DNA of 64,000 nucleotides from Sindora glabra (lineage: Eukaryota > Streptophyta > Magnoliopsida > Fabales > Fabaceae), in the NCBI GenBank assembly GCA_020226215.1, contig CM035233.1, positions 69,120,831 through 69,184,830 on the forward strand. The letters are read 5' to 3'. The position numbers and the translations under genes were made by a program. Numbering within the stretch: position 1 is the first letter of the stretch; each line of letters opens with the position of its first letter. Below, piece after piece: positions 22,476 through 35,791 of this stretch. The notes under the pieces were generated by a model. The model did not search any database. It was not told where the DNA came from and saw nothing but the letters and a program-made list of their open reading frames with translations.

Positions 22476-25400
22476 ATGGTACCTATCCTCCATTATCGGA
22501 CCTCTATAATCCCTTCACTGCTTCCTGCCCCATTTGCCCGCCAGACTCATCTCTACCGCTTCCAAATCCCTCTTCGTCGACCACTTCCTTCAATTGCTTC
22601 TATCATCTCAAACGCTTCTAATACCAATGACTTTGACCAATTCAAGCAGCTGGAGTACCGTCCAAATCAGCAGCCGCCGCAGCCCAGAACACTGTACCCA
22701 GGTGGATTCAAGAGGCCTGAGATTAAAGTTCCTTCTCTCGTGCTTCAGTTGGATCCCGACGAGGTTTTGGGCGGTGATGATGCCTTAGGTTTGGTCGACA
22801 AGGCGGTTTCCAAATGGGTTGGGATTGTTGTGCTCACTAGCAATGATGCTACTGGGGGTAGGCTTTATGAAGCTGCTTGCTTGTTGAAGTCGGTGATCCA
22901 GGACCGTGCGTATTTGTTAGTTGCAGAGCGTGTTGATATTGCCGCTGCAGCCGGTGCTGCCGGGGTTCTGCTCTCTGATCAAGGTAGGTAAAGTAATTCC
23001 TATTACTACATTGTCAACAGGTTTTCTATATCGCGTATCCGCAACTACATTTACTTAACAGCTGACTGAACTGAGATATGCCTCCTAATTAAAGGCCTTT
23101 GCTTTATCGAAGTCTCACTTAATTGCATAGCGTTAATGTGAAAATGAGGCAAATTGAGGATTTTGATTCTGTATGGACTCTTATAATGACTTTAGAGTTC
23201 AAAATATGAACAAATTTTGGTAAAATTATTATCCGACAAATATAGCTCCTGTATGATTTTGCTGTGGCATATGGAAAAAAAAAAAGGGGGGGGGGATACT
23301 TTTACAATTTCATGCTCTGTAGCAGTTTTTGTTCTTTTGATCACCCTCCCTCAAATTGGCTTCTGTGTTCTCTCTTCTATTGTAGGTCTTCCAACAGTTG
23401 TGGCTAGAAATACAATGTTGGATTCCAAATCTGAATCGGTTATTCTTCCATTGGTAGCTAGGATTGTCCAAACTGTAGATGCTGCAGTAAATGCATCTAA
23501 ATCTGAAGGTGCTGATTTTCTTATATATGAAAGTGGTAATGTGAAAGCTAGACAAGTCTATTTGGAGGTTGATTCTGTGTATGAGAATGTGAAGATACCT
23601 ATTTTTGTCATGTGCGCTTCATCTGCTAAAAATATGTCTTTTGCTGAAGCATCAAGCTTACTCACTTCCGGTGCTAGTGGTTTCGTTGTTACTTTGAAAA
23701 ATATTGGCTTAATCGGTGATGATTTTCTGCACAGTCTGTTTGACACTGAGTATACAAATGACAAGAGAACACTGGTTAATGATGGCAACATCAATGAGCT
23801 TAAATTATCAAACATGAGCAATGATTTGGAGAGGGAAAGGGAGGTTTTGGCTGGATTTATTAAATTGGAGGATAGAGAAAAACAGTTAGTTGAAACAGAG
23901 AGATCAATGTTGACTGAAGCAATAAAAGTTATCAAGAAAGCTGCACCACTGGTGATCTTTTAATTAAAGCATTTGGTGTTTGAAGAAAATTCTTTGTTCC
24001 ATCATTCTGTATTTTGACCAGTATATTGTTTACTTTGTTTTGAATTGGGGTTGGTTTCAAATGACAGATGGAGGAGGTTTCACTTCTAAATGATGCAGTT
24101 TCTCAAATCGATGAGCCATTTTTACTGGTTATAGTGGTAATTCTGCGCTCAATCTCAACAAATTGTGGTTCCTGGATATACATTGGTATTAGCTCTAAAT
24201 TTCAAAAAATAAATATTATTTCTCATGTTTAATTTGAAAACTACTACATTAACAAGGTGGTGTTTGTTGTGAACTACTGTCCTCATTGTTATTTATTGTG
24301 CTTCTGCAAGTAATGTACCTAAATTTCTAATGACTTACATATGCAATCAATGAATCACAACATGGATTTAAATCACTTAATAGAATAGTTAATCCCTATA
24401 CCTTCATAAACTCGAGAAGCTATTCTCCTTGGGAGTCTCTTCAGATGGTTAGTGGTCACTGACTCATGCTTTATATTTGTGATTCTACAGGGAACAGGCT
24501 AATATTCTTGGTTGGCTAATACAGTAAAACCTCACCCTGTAGGCTACTCTCTGAAATCCATTGTTTAGCATATTTAGGTTATTGCTGGAGGCATGAATTG
24601 ATGCAATAGAAGTCTTAGAATCCAGCCGACACTTTAGGATGAATTGTTGGTTAAGTCTCAAGCTTCATAATCCCATTCCCTCTTATCATTGTATTTGAAA
24701 TTTTCTCCCTTGACTGGATTAGGTGAACCGTGAACGTCAATATTTATTTAGTTATTACCTTCAAATTAATGCATAGATTTTATAGGAATCCCGGAGATGT
24801 CTTTAACACTACACCATGCTTTTTGTCTGTGCCCTTTATTGAATTTTTTTTATATTACCAGGGAGAATTCAACTCTGGTAAATCTACTGTTATTAATGCA
24901 ATTCTTGGGCAAAGATATCTCAAAGAGGGAGTTGTTCCAACGACTAATGAAATCACATTTTTAAGATATGCTGAGTTAAATTTTGAAGAGCAACGCTGTG
25001 AAAGACATCCCGATGGTCAATATATTTGCTATCTTCCTGCTTCAATTCTCAAAGAAGTGAGTCAGATTGCCTTTTCTCTTTTTTCTCTCAATTCATTTAT
25101 GGTTCCTTTTTGCATTAGCAATCAAATGTGATATTGGCGCTCAATATCCTTCCTTTGGAAACAGATGACTATTGTTGACACACCTGGAACTAATGTAATT
25201 CTCCAGAGACAACAACGTCTTACAGAGGAATTCGTACCCCGTGCAGATTTACTTCTTTTTGTTGTATCTGCAGATCGCCCTTTAACTGGAAGTGAGGTAT
25301 AGTGACAACTCTTTTGAATGGGGCATAATATGGATTTTTGGTATGGTATTGGTTATCATTATCCCGGAAGGGGTATGTAACTTCTTATTCTATCTTATCA

Positions 25401-28400
25401 GCACTGCTGATTGTATCTTCATTGCTGGTGTTGCCATTTCAGGTTGCTTTTCTTCGTTATTCTCAACAGTGGAAAAAGAAAGTTGTCTTTGTTTTGAATA
25501 AAGCTGACATATATCAGGATACTCACGAGGTTCAATTTTGGCTTTCACATAATGATTGTTTATATTATCTCAAGATATTCTCAATTGAAGCTACCAAATA
25601 GGTTTCTTCTGTCTATATAGACATTTTTAAAATTTATAATAGATTGAAATTTATATTCACTGTTCAATTCAGCTGGAGGAAGCAATGACATTCATCAAGG
25701 ACAACATACGTAAATTGATGAATATTGAAGATGTGATACTGTATCCTGTGTCTGCAAGATCTGCTCTTGAAGCAAAACTTGTGGGCATCTCTGATGGTGT
25801 GAACTGTTTTGAAGAATTATCAGTCTCTGATTCTCATTATAGAGCTAGCCGTTTCTATGAACTCGAAAAGTTCTTGTATAACTTTTTAGATGGCTCAACA
25901 ATCCAAGGAATGGAAAGAATGAGGCTTAAACTTGAAACGCCGGTTGGGATTGCAGATAGATTAATTTCCTCATGCAACACTCTTGTGACACAAGACTGGC
26001 GATATGCCAAGCAGGATTTGGCTGCAATGAATGATGTTGTTGAAAGTGTCAATGACTTTGCGATGAAGATGGACAATGAGAGCCTCTTTTGGAGGAGACA
26101 GACTTTATCATTGGTATGGTATGAAGAAATTTATAATCTTTTAGTTGAAGACGACTTTGTAGTCTATCTATAATTTATATGTCTTTCCTCCTAATCGTAT
26201 ATTGCCCTTATGAATATAACATGACATTATTGTCAGATTGAGACTACAAAATCACGTGTTGTGGAGCTTGTTGAAGCTACTCTGCAATTGTCAAATCTTG
26301 ATGTTGTTGCTTCATATATTTTCAAAGGTGAAACATCTGCAATGCCTGCAACCTCAAGAATTCAGAATGACATAATTGGTCCTGCTGTGTCATCTGCTCA
26401 GGTTAGTTGCTGCCCATAGCCTGTTAAGGATTTTAATTGAATTCTGAATCCGTCTGACACCTTTATCGATCCTATTGCTTGGGATAGTGCCATAAACCTT
26501 CACACTTACAATTTCTGGATTTATATCTCAATGTTATTAGGAGTCGTTTGATTCACACAGGAAGTAATTTCCTGCAGGAAATTAAATTTCTTAGGAAATA
26601 ACTTCTTACATGAATTTCCTAGGAAGTACTCGAAATTATTTGATTGATACATAGGAAGTGACACTTTCTGGGAAGTAATTTCCTACGTTTTGTTTGGTTC
26701 AATTTTGAATATTTTAGGAAGTATTAATAAAATGAGTACTATATTCTTAATATTATTATAGTATAAAGTAATAAATTTTAGTTATCATTAATTAAATTTA
26801 ATGAAGATAATTTTATTATTTTATCTATAAATAACATACCTATCTGGGGGGAGGCGGGCAAGTAACTTCCCAGTTTTGTAAGAAGTAGAACTTCTTAGGA
26901 GGTTCTATTTCCCACAATTTATGAGATAATGACCAATCAAACAACTCACTAATTTTTTATTTTTCGGGAATCAAATAACCTCTTAATATGCTTGACATTA
27001 GCTGGATTTGTTTATCCCATAATTTTTTTCCATTTGTTTAAATGTGTAGAAAATACTTGAAGAGTATGAAAATTGGTTACAGTCAAAAAATTCCCAACAA
27101 GGCAAACTATACAAGGAATCTTTTGAAAGACGATGGCCATCATTGGTGCACACAAACAGTCAGATGGATTTTGAGACATTTGAGTTACTAAAGAAAGTTG
27201 ATAAACTTGGTAGTCAGGTGATTGAAAACTTCAGCAGCGGTGCTGCTTCCAAATCATTTGATCAAGAAGTCCGTGAAATGGTAGGCCGGAAGTTCATTGT
27301 GAAATATTTTGTTAATTTTCTTGAAGCAGAAATTTATATTAAGCAATGTAGTCTAGTTCTTGGTGGTTTTTCTTTTTCTTTTCTTTTTTTTTTTCCTTAT
27401 TTAATTGCTAAGTTTTGTATATTCCTTCCTTTGGCTCCCTTAGTTTCACCATGTTTTTCCCCGTTTGAGCTTTATATTGCCCCTAAACCAGTCTGATCTA
27501 ATTGTTTTCTTCTGAATTAGTTCTTAGGGACTTTTGGTGGACTAGGTGTGTCTGGTTTATCTGCTTCACTTCTGACATCTGTTCTGCCAACCACTTTGGA
27601 AGATCTTCTTGCTCTTGGCCTTTGTTCTGCTGGCGGGTAATATATTTCATTCAATTTTGTCTCCCTCTCTTTGTTATATGTTTTATTATAAGGATTAGAA
27701 TTTTACTGCAAAATATGTGTTATCCATGATACTCTGATTTTAGACGCCTCATTGATGCAGAATGTATTTAAACTATACTTGTAAGTTATGTTACCAAATT
27801 CCTCTCTTAATAATGTATTAAACACTCAGCCAGTTGAGAAATTTAGAGTGCCTTTTAGTCCTTTGACTGAGATCCCAACAGATGTTCTGGTTTTCTGAGT
27901 CTGAATTGGATAAGAAACTCTAACTTCATTGTCATGTGTCCTGTAGTCCCAATTCATACAGCATACAATATTTGGAATACTCTTGCAAACCCAGGTCCTG
28001 ATCAATTCCTAAATAACTAGTTGTACGAGATTTGCATAGTTGTTACCCTATTAATTCGAAGTTTCTAACTACTATAATTTCATCATCTCCAGGCATTCTT
28101 TCTTTTCTATATATGGTATCCAGCAATTTTAAGTTTCTAATATCACAGGTCATCATTCATTTCTATGGCAGGTACCTAGCAATTTTAAGATTCCCAGCTC
28201 AGAGGCAGAGAGTGATAGACAAGGTGAAAAGGAGAGCAGACGACTTGGCAAATGAAGTCGAGGAGGCCATGAAGAAGGATCTCATGGAAACCATAGGTAA
28301 TTTGGGTACATTTGTTAAAATCCTTAGCAAGCCTTACCAAGATCGAGTACAGAGTAGACTTGACAGCCTACTAGAGATTCAAGAAGAATTATCAAATGTT

Positions 28401-28454
28401 GAGAAAAAGCTTAGAACGCTACAAATTGAAATTCAAAATCTTCATGTGTCTTAA
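22476..28454 (+). CDS. FZL: FZO-like chloroplast dynamin-related GTPase (FZL)
   Basis: Eleven exons (22476-22983, 23386-23951, 24068-24136, 24862-25056, 25165-25296, 25443-25529, 25673-26113, 26237-26401, 27050-27280, 27521-27636, 28172-28454) join in frame to 930 residues; Arabidopsis FZL is about 912. The first 50 residues are Ser/Arg-rich with few acids, a chloroplast transit peptide. Residues about 110-300 resemble a ThiE/TMP-synthase fold (LLVAERVDIAAAAGAAGVLL; SGASGFVVTLKNI). The GTPase domain follows: P-loop GEFNSGKS (382-389), G2 threonine in VVPTTNE (about 409), DTPG (451-454) and NKAD (509-512). A glycine-rich hydrophobic stretch (about 799-843) is the likely membrane segment, and the C-terminus is coiled coil. 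By homology it acts in thylakoid and envelope membrane remodelling. Intron 8 contains a Tourist-like MITE. Confidence 0.95.
26540..26982. mobile_element. Tourist-like (PIF/Harbinger) MITE in FZL intron 8
   Basis: A 443-bp insertion flanked by TTA on both sides (26537-26539 and 26983-26985). The ends are GGAGTCGTTTGATTC and, in complement, GAGGTTATTTGATTC, matching at 11 of 15 positions. The interior has many AGGAAGT/ACTTCCT words in both orientations. Removing it would leave an intron of about 200 bp, a normal size. Confidence 0.75.
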
Positions 28455-28989
28455 CCTTTTCATTGTATTGAATGGTGAATAGTGAATCCCCCCCGCCCCC
28501 TTTTAATCCTTTTTGCATTTTGAAGAGGAAAAAGATATACATGAACAAAATAGTGGATTTCGCAATCTGTGATATTCACTTGATTCTGGTCCCTGCTTGT
28601 GTGTATTTCTCGAGAACAAGATAATATTCTCCTGATCTAGACATGCCTCTGTTGGCATTGAATTTGAAATTCCTTCTCCTTTTGAATAAGATTACGCTTT
28701 TGCATGCCATAGACACTGTCTACTTTCCTCATTCCTCTCATATTTTGTTGTTTCATCTTAGAATCTAAGAAGTACGAGTGCTGTGGTGAGTTCCGAATGA
28801 AATATCTTAGCACCATTTAAAGGCCACCAATCACCATCCATATATAAAAGTATGGTGAATTCTAAGGCACCTTGGGGGTTTAGTACCCAGGGTGACATGG
28901 CATAACAAGGATCTTTTGATTTTCTTCATGTAATCACAGCCTTTAATTAAAAAATTTAATTTTATCTGGCAGGAAAAATTTACGGAAAG

Positions 28990-29555
28990 GTACAAGAATT
29001 AATTGAAATTTCTAACTCCACCTGTGCAACTTTGCTTCTCTCAACCCCACTACCTTCGCTACCTCAACTTCCACCACCTGCGTGACCTCATCCAAGCAAC
29101 TTTCTTTTCAGCAAGTTCAGAATTAGTTTATGCCATTTCCACTTCCCTCTCGTTCCCAAACACCTTCAACTCTATTCTCACCTTGATCTCTTCCTTTTTC
29201 CCTTCTCTTAACCTTTGTGTTGCCGTGATTTTCGTTTCTGCATCAATCCTTACTGCATTTTGTAGTATCTGTCCATCCTTTAACTTTGTCCTGATCTCTC
29301 CTTTCACCTTCACCTCAGCCACACCTGGACCCAAACAAGAGAAATATTCATGGCCAGAAACATTAACTAATTGTTTAACATTGGCATTATAAATCAAAAG
29401 TCCGATCTGGTTAAGTTTGAGTTGAACTTTCTCAAAGACTTCTTGTTTAAACTTTTTAGTGCCTCTGAAAATTTCTTCTATCATCATGGAGGCAATAAGG
29501 ACATGAGTCTCTCCCTCGATGATTCCCAGAATAAACTGCTTGATCTGTTCACAGT
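28990..29555 (-). pseudogene. Flotillin-like protein pseudogene fragment
   Basis: The minus strand encodes an internal part of a plant flotillin-like protein: IEEIFRGTKKFKQEVFEKVQ, LNQIGLLIYNANVKQLV, SGHEYFSCLG and KKEEIKVRIELKVFGNERE. These match the region joining the SPFH/band-7 domain to the coiled coil. The 120-codon open part (29487-29128) ends at an in-frame TAA after MA. Homology goes on past it (NSELAEKKVAW), then shifts frame near 29090 (TQVVEVEVAKVVGLREAKL). The upstream part (about 29555-29488) is also recognisable, but no start, N-terminal SPFH region or C-terminus is present. It is therefore a truncated, frameshifted relic without introns in the retained part. Confidence 0.82.
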
Positions 29556-32500
29556 CTGAAACTTGAAAAAATTTTGTAATATTACCTAAATTAGTTTACA
29601 GCTTAAAATACAATTTTCAATTGCAACTGTTACCATGTGGCCAAAACAAAATTCGCCACCTATCCAAGGTTCTAAATCCAGGATTTTCTCAAAGACACCG
29701 TAGCCTTCACCTAAAAGTATAAGTTGAAACCGGCGCAGCTTTCACATTGTCTGCCCTTGGCAATTAACTATATACCATCCTGTAGTCTATGGGCAAGTTT
29801 GCATTGCTTGCTTGCCTGCCCACTTTTGGTTTTCATTATAACCCGAGACCTCTGGTTATGGAAGAAGTACTATTTCCTTAAGATACTTATTTACTAAAGT
29901 TAATGGGGACTACACATTGTTGCATGTCAACTAATTGCACGTTAATTAACTGTGCAACTAGCTATATAAGTACACCTAATATTTTTTAAAGATTTTATAC
30001 CTTTCTTTAATTACGTTTGATAAGATTCTTATGTATATGTGTTTAATGATTTGATATGATTTGATCAATTCTATTATTAAAAAAAAAGATTTAAAAATGA
30101 TTTATCATTGATATAAATAAATTTAATATTATTATCTATTTATATATTATTATATTATTTAAAAATAGTTAAAATCTTTTTATTATTAATAATTTTTTTA
30201 TTTTTTAGTGATGTAATATCTTTGAATTTATTGACAGCGTAACATACTTTACTCTGACACAAAATCTAATTTAAACTAAGAAAGAAGTTAAAAAAAAGAA
30301 AACTATGTACGGTACCTTTGTTGACATTCTATCCAGAGTGTACCATGAAAGATTGTACGATCTTTGTTGCTAATAATCTAATCAAACTATTAATCTAGAT
30401 TAAGTATATAATACGCAAGCATAAGAATGAACATAATAACTTCTAGCTTGGCAGCTAGATGTAGCAAATGGGGTCTACATGCTTTGGTTTATAGGGATTT
30501 GCCATGGCTGGCTAATTTAGGACAAACACTAGGTAGACTATGCAAGCAAATTCCACGGCCAGGGGTTTGACCCTTTCAGAGAAATTGCATAAGATGCATA
30601 TATTCTCGATTTCCTGTCCCTCCTTTCCTTTCCTTTCCTTTTCATTTTGGTTTCCACTCTTTCAAATCAAATAATGATAGTCCTGCGCTTCGTCATACAG
30701 TAATTTTTGTAAACTCTGCAGGTAATTTTTTAAACTTCGATGATAATTATTTTTATCAAATGATAAGTAGTTTGTGGTAGTAATATTTTGTAATAAAATT
30801 ATTCAGGGTATATTTAAATATATTTTTAGTTTTGTGTTTTTAAAAAATAATTTGAAAGATTATTTTTAAAAAATTATTTTTTATTTTCAAAAACTGTTTG
30901 GGATAGATGAAAAATAAAAAATAGAGAAAGGTAAATATTACAAATAAAAAATATTTTATTTAATTATAAAATTGACATCTATAACAAGAAAAATAAGTTC
31001 AGATAACATTTAAAAGTTATTTTTGTTTTTCTATTTTAAATTTGGAGAATAATTTTTAAAAATAGATTTTGAAAATAGATTTTAAATAATTTTTTTATTT
31101 TTAAAAAATAAAAAAAATATCTTTAAAAATAGTAAATACAGAGATCTAACTTTCTTAAAATTTGGTAATGAGTGGCATAATGTCTGATAGTGCGCAAATA
31201 TCCCTGCCTTTTAACCCCCTCCCCCCTGACCAAAAAAAAAAGAAAACCTCCCCCCTTTCAATTAATTCCCTGTTCTAAACAGGGAGCAGTTACCTAGGAA
31301 TCCTTCAACGTACCAAAACCAGCATTTTAATACAAAATAACACATCCCCTTTTTTTGGAATACGATTCCTCCCTGTATCGCATCATGTTTTTTCTATTTA
31401 AGATTCATAAAACATCGTCTTTCGTACATTTAAAATTTATAAAATGAGATTAACTTACCCTAATTTCACTTCACTTTGCAAGAGAGGAACTAGTTTCACA
31501 TATAAATTCGTCAAAAAAAGAAAAACTTATTTTAGCACAATATAATTGATATTTTACGTCATCCATGTACAAGAAGTGATATATCACGAATTCTTTACAT
31601 TTTAAATACTCCCTGCTTAGTGAGTTAGTTTTTGATTTTGGCACTTGTTCTACATGCCTGTGATAACAACTTAAGATATGAAAATGAACATTTGCATGTT
31701 GTAAGAGCTACAAAAGATGATAAGCAGTGCGGCAGAAATACAGTAACATGGAATTTGGAAGATACCAGAATTGGCTAAAAATAAGTTGCTGTTTTCCAGT
31801 ATTGGAGACTAGTGCATTCATAGCAGATCCAGCCAGCAGAAAAGATAAATTTTTGTTGAAGATGAACTTTCGGTGAAGAGTTAATTGGTTAATTCAACCA
31901 CATTTTGTTTCTTCCGTTGGCAGGACCATTACTCCAAGTCATAAGACAATGCTGCATGTCTGGTGCTAATTAAATGGCTGCATGAATCCATGTCTTCTGG
32001 TGATGCTGCTAGTGGGTAACTTTCTTCTACATAGTGTCTGTAGGTGCAAGTTGGTGTTTGAATTCATGTCTCCGACCGTTGAGTGGCAATGCAACATATC
32101 TCATCATGGATTTAAAATGCGGTTGAGAAAAAAAAAATTTTTGATGCAAAAAATAATGGTCAATATAAATTGAAATACATATGTAGCACCTGTCGCAGTT
32201 GCAATATTGTGACCGTATTGTGTAAGACAATTCATAATATAAATTCTTACAACTCATTAGATCTTGAAAGGAAGAATAGTATTAATTGCACAATTTACTT
32301 CTCCTAACTTCTTCCTCTTCACTCACGGAAGAAAGAAGGTGGCTGAAATTAGTTCTGCCAACTTAGACATGCATGCAGCTTGCATGAGAGATTGAATTGT
32401 GAAATTAAAATAAGAGCATGTTATTTCTGCCCGGATTTTCAAATCTTTTTCTTCAATTCTTTTTAATAATTTAATATATGGAATCAAGTTTAAACCAAAA

Positions 32501-32910
32501 GAGAGATGATGCAGATTAAGAACATATTCTGTCGCAGTAATGCTTGGTTTGATTGAACAGAAGTTGTGTGTTGGAAAGCAAAGATGTTTATAGCTTTTCC
32601 TTGCAGATATGGTGGATTCTTAATCTGGAATTCTGGCCATTGAGGAAAAGGTGGCAAATTGATGCTTTCTTTTGCTCTGACCAGAAAGATACAATAGCCA
32701 TGCAATTCAAAGAGTGCGTTGCAAAATTCATGATTCACAAAAAAAGTCAATAAAAGTTGAGAGACCCCTCTTAGCTTACAAGATATTAAAGCAAAGATTA
32801 CTCAAAGATTTTAGTATCGACCGAAGCTTGGATTTCTCGTGTTTGGATGGTTGACTGTAACACTTTATTAACTTACACTAAGCCAACAACTCTATGCTTT
32901 TTGTTTGGGG

Positions 32911-34888
32911 AAAAAATGCCGATTACCTCCTGCAACTATATATAGGGTGATTGAATTTTATCCCATCTCCTAAAATTAAGCAAAACTTAGATTCTACCCT
33001 ATTGTTAGTAATTTAATAAAAAATATTAGAAAAAATTATAAACTAATCCCATCAATTATAAAATAGTTACATTTTACTCCTATTAACTTTTAAAATTTAT
33101 AAAATAATCTCTTAATTATATAAAAATTATGATTAAAACCTATTATCTACTTTTTTTTATTAAATTACATGAATTTAAAATAATTTAATAAAAAATTAAG
33201 CTTGAATCATAATATTATTATATGTTAGATTATCACATTATTTTTTTAAGCATAATTTTTATATTATATAATTAATAAAAACTAAATTAAATATATAAAG
33301 TTTTAATTAAAAACTTGAAAATGAGTTATAAAGTTATGTGTAAAAAATGATACAATAAATTAATATATAATAATATTGTAATTCATATTATTAGTATTAC
33401 TCAATATTGATCGTCATTATTCAATTTTTTTTTATTGAAGTAGTTGCTTATTCCATGAAATATGGGCCGAAAGTTTTAAATGAAAAGGTGAAGTAAATAC
33501 AAATATTATGTTACATAAAAAATACTAAAAATTTAATATTTTTATTTCATATAATTATATTCAATTTAATTTTAATATCACAATAATCATAATGGTGATG
33601 AACAATAATTTTTACTTTGTCGATTGAGATTTCTTTTTACAATTTACTTTATTTAAAATTTATAATATGTTGTAATACTCATATTTAGGCTAATACATTC
33701 ATCTTTAGAAAGAAATTATATTAGTTAATAAATTTACTTTATTTACATTTTTCCCAAAAGAAATATAAGAACCTTTTTCAAAAATTAGAACAGACATTTA
33801 TTGAAATTAATTTTCTATCATAAAAAGAAGTCTAATAAGAATAAATTTTTAAGAAAGATTGAACAGAGTTTTTTATCCCCATATTTTATACAAGATTACA
33901 CATTTGTTTGAAGAAAAATTAAGTGTCTCACCAATCTTTATACCATATTGGTTTGGAGTCAAATTTTATTTAACCATTATTTACCTCCAAAATATGCACT
34001 TTCCTTCTTAATGAGTTTACTTCTCCAATTCCCTTCCAAAGTTTTATTAAACAAAGAAAAATATAAATAAAGTAAATTTATTTACTAATATAATCTCTTT
34101 TTAAAGATAAATGTATTAGTCTATATATGAATATTATAATAAATTATAAATTTTAAAAGAATAAAATAAAAATAACTCATATACTATATAATTATTAAAT
34201 TTTAAATAAAATAAGTTATAAAAAAATCTTTAACGACAAAGTAGAAATTATTATTTGTCATCACTATAATTATTATGGTGTTGAAATTAGATTAAATATG
34301 ATTATATGAAATGAAAATATTAAGTTTTTAGTATTTTTTATATAATATAACATTTGTATTTACTTCACTTTTTCACTTACTATTTTCTGTCCATATTTTA
34401 TAGAATAAACAATTGATTTAATAAAAAAATTGAATAGTGAAGACCAATGTTGATATAAATTACAATATTATTATCAACTAATTTATAGTAAATTTTTTAC
34501 ACATAATTTTGTAACTCATTTTTCAAGTTTTTAATTAAAACTTTATATATTTAATTTAATTTTTATTAATTATATAATATAAGAATTATGCATAAAAAAT
34601 AATGTGATAATCTAACATACAATAATATTAATTCAAGCTTAAAAACTTTTTTAAAATTCTTGTAATTTAATAAAAAAAATTAATTAAGTAGATAATGAGT
34701 ATTAATTGCAAGGTTTATATAACTAAAGAATTAATTTGTAAATTTTAAAAGTTAATAAGAGTAAAATATAATTATCTCATAATTAAATCGAAGTTTTACG
34801 TACTTTTAAAAGGTAGTCTGCCTATTTTTATAGTTTGAGAGGATAAAATTCTACGCCGGATAATTAAAAAGGATAATTTGCATTTTTT
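32911..34888. mobile_element. Very large foldback element, family A (about 2 kb palindrome)
   Basis: Left arm 32911-33752 and right arm 34057-34888 are imperfect reverse complements over some 830 bases, separated by about 300 bases. Aligned blocks occur all along: ATGCCGATTACC against ATGCAAATTATCC at the ends, TATGTTAGATTATCACATTA on both, GTGAAGTAAATACAAAT on both, and TAATAAATTTACTTTATTTA near the inner ends. There is no coding capacity in arms or spacer. It is almost entirely A+T and lies between the flotillin relic and FAF. Confidence 0.75.
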
Positions 34889-35271
34889 ATCTTTTGTTTA
34901 AATATCAGAGAATGCGGCAACAGCTCCTGTACTACGTTGACATAATTCCACTCGCATAAATACGATAAAAGAATAAAGCTCTTTAAGATAATATAATATT
35001 ATATGTTACTATATCGTAAAGGTATCCGTAACATGTCAACTTCTTTTATTTCATATCAAAGTACTACAGCCTAACTCTTATTATTGTGAATTTGAAAAAA
35101 TGTTAGCGTTACAATTTATATTCACTATCATTTATATGATTGCCACGCAAGACACTACCAATTTTAAAACACGTGTAATCAACTTAATTTTTCATATTTG
35201 AAAGTAAGTTATACTCATTTTTTCTGAGGTTCAGTATAAGTATGCTAGCATTTCTTTCGCTATTAAAAAGG

Positions 35272-35791
35272 AAAAAAATTACAAATTACTTTTTCAACTT
35301 TTAAATAATTGGATGTTACCTTAGTTAACTTTAAAAATATGACAATCACTTTCTTAAATTTTACAAAATTTGAAATTGAAATTCACCATCTGTTTAATTA
35401 ATCATTTTAATAAATTAACATGCTTTTCTTCATAAAATTTTTAAACAATAATCAAAATATTATAATACGATGATTTCATAGTTATGTTTAGGAATAATTT
35501 TTATCTTATATAATCAATAAAAATTAAATTATATTGAAAAATTTTAATTAAATATTTGTGTATAATGTGTCAAATTATTATAAAAAATAAAATAAATTAA
35601 TATTTTATAATATTTTAAATTTATTTAAAAGTTTTATAAAAAATACATAATTTGAGAAAATATTAATTAAGTGGAAGATAAGTGTAATTTGTACATTTTT
35701 AAAATTTAAGAGGGTAATTTTTGAATTTTTAAAGTTGAAGGGAGTAAAATTTAATTATTTGAAAGTTAAGAAGGGTAATTTTCATTTTTTT
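35272..35791. mobile_element. Foldback element, family A (small copy)
   Basis: The left end (ACAAATTACTTTTTCAACTT) and the complement of the right end (GAAAATTACCCTTCTTAACT) match and continue inward for roughly 190 bases. Its inner sequence (AAAATAAATTAATATTTTAT and neighbours) resembles that of the 2-kb palindrome about 400 bp upstream. Confidence 0.6.

Noticed and set aside
29003..29392. 129-codon plus-strand ORF
   Set aside because: Antisense shadow of the flotillin pseudogene; the minus strand carries the homology.
30830..31130. Possible MITE with TTTTTAAAAAATAATTTG words
   Set aside because: Only A/T-run similarity between the two sides; no termini or target duplication.
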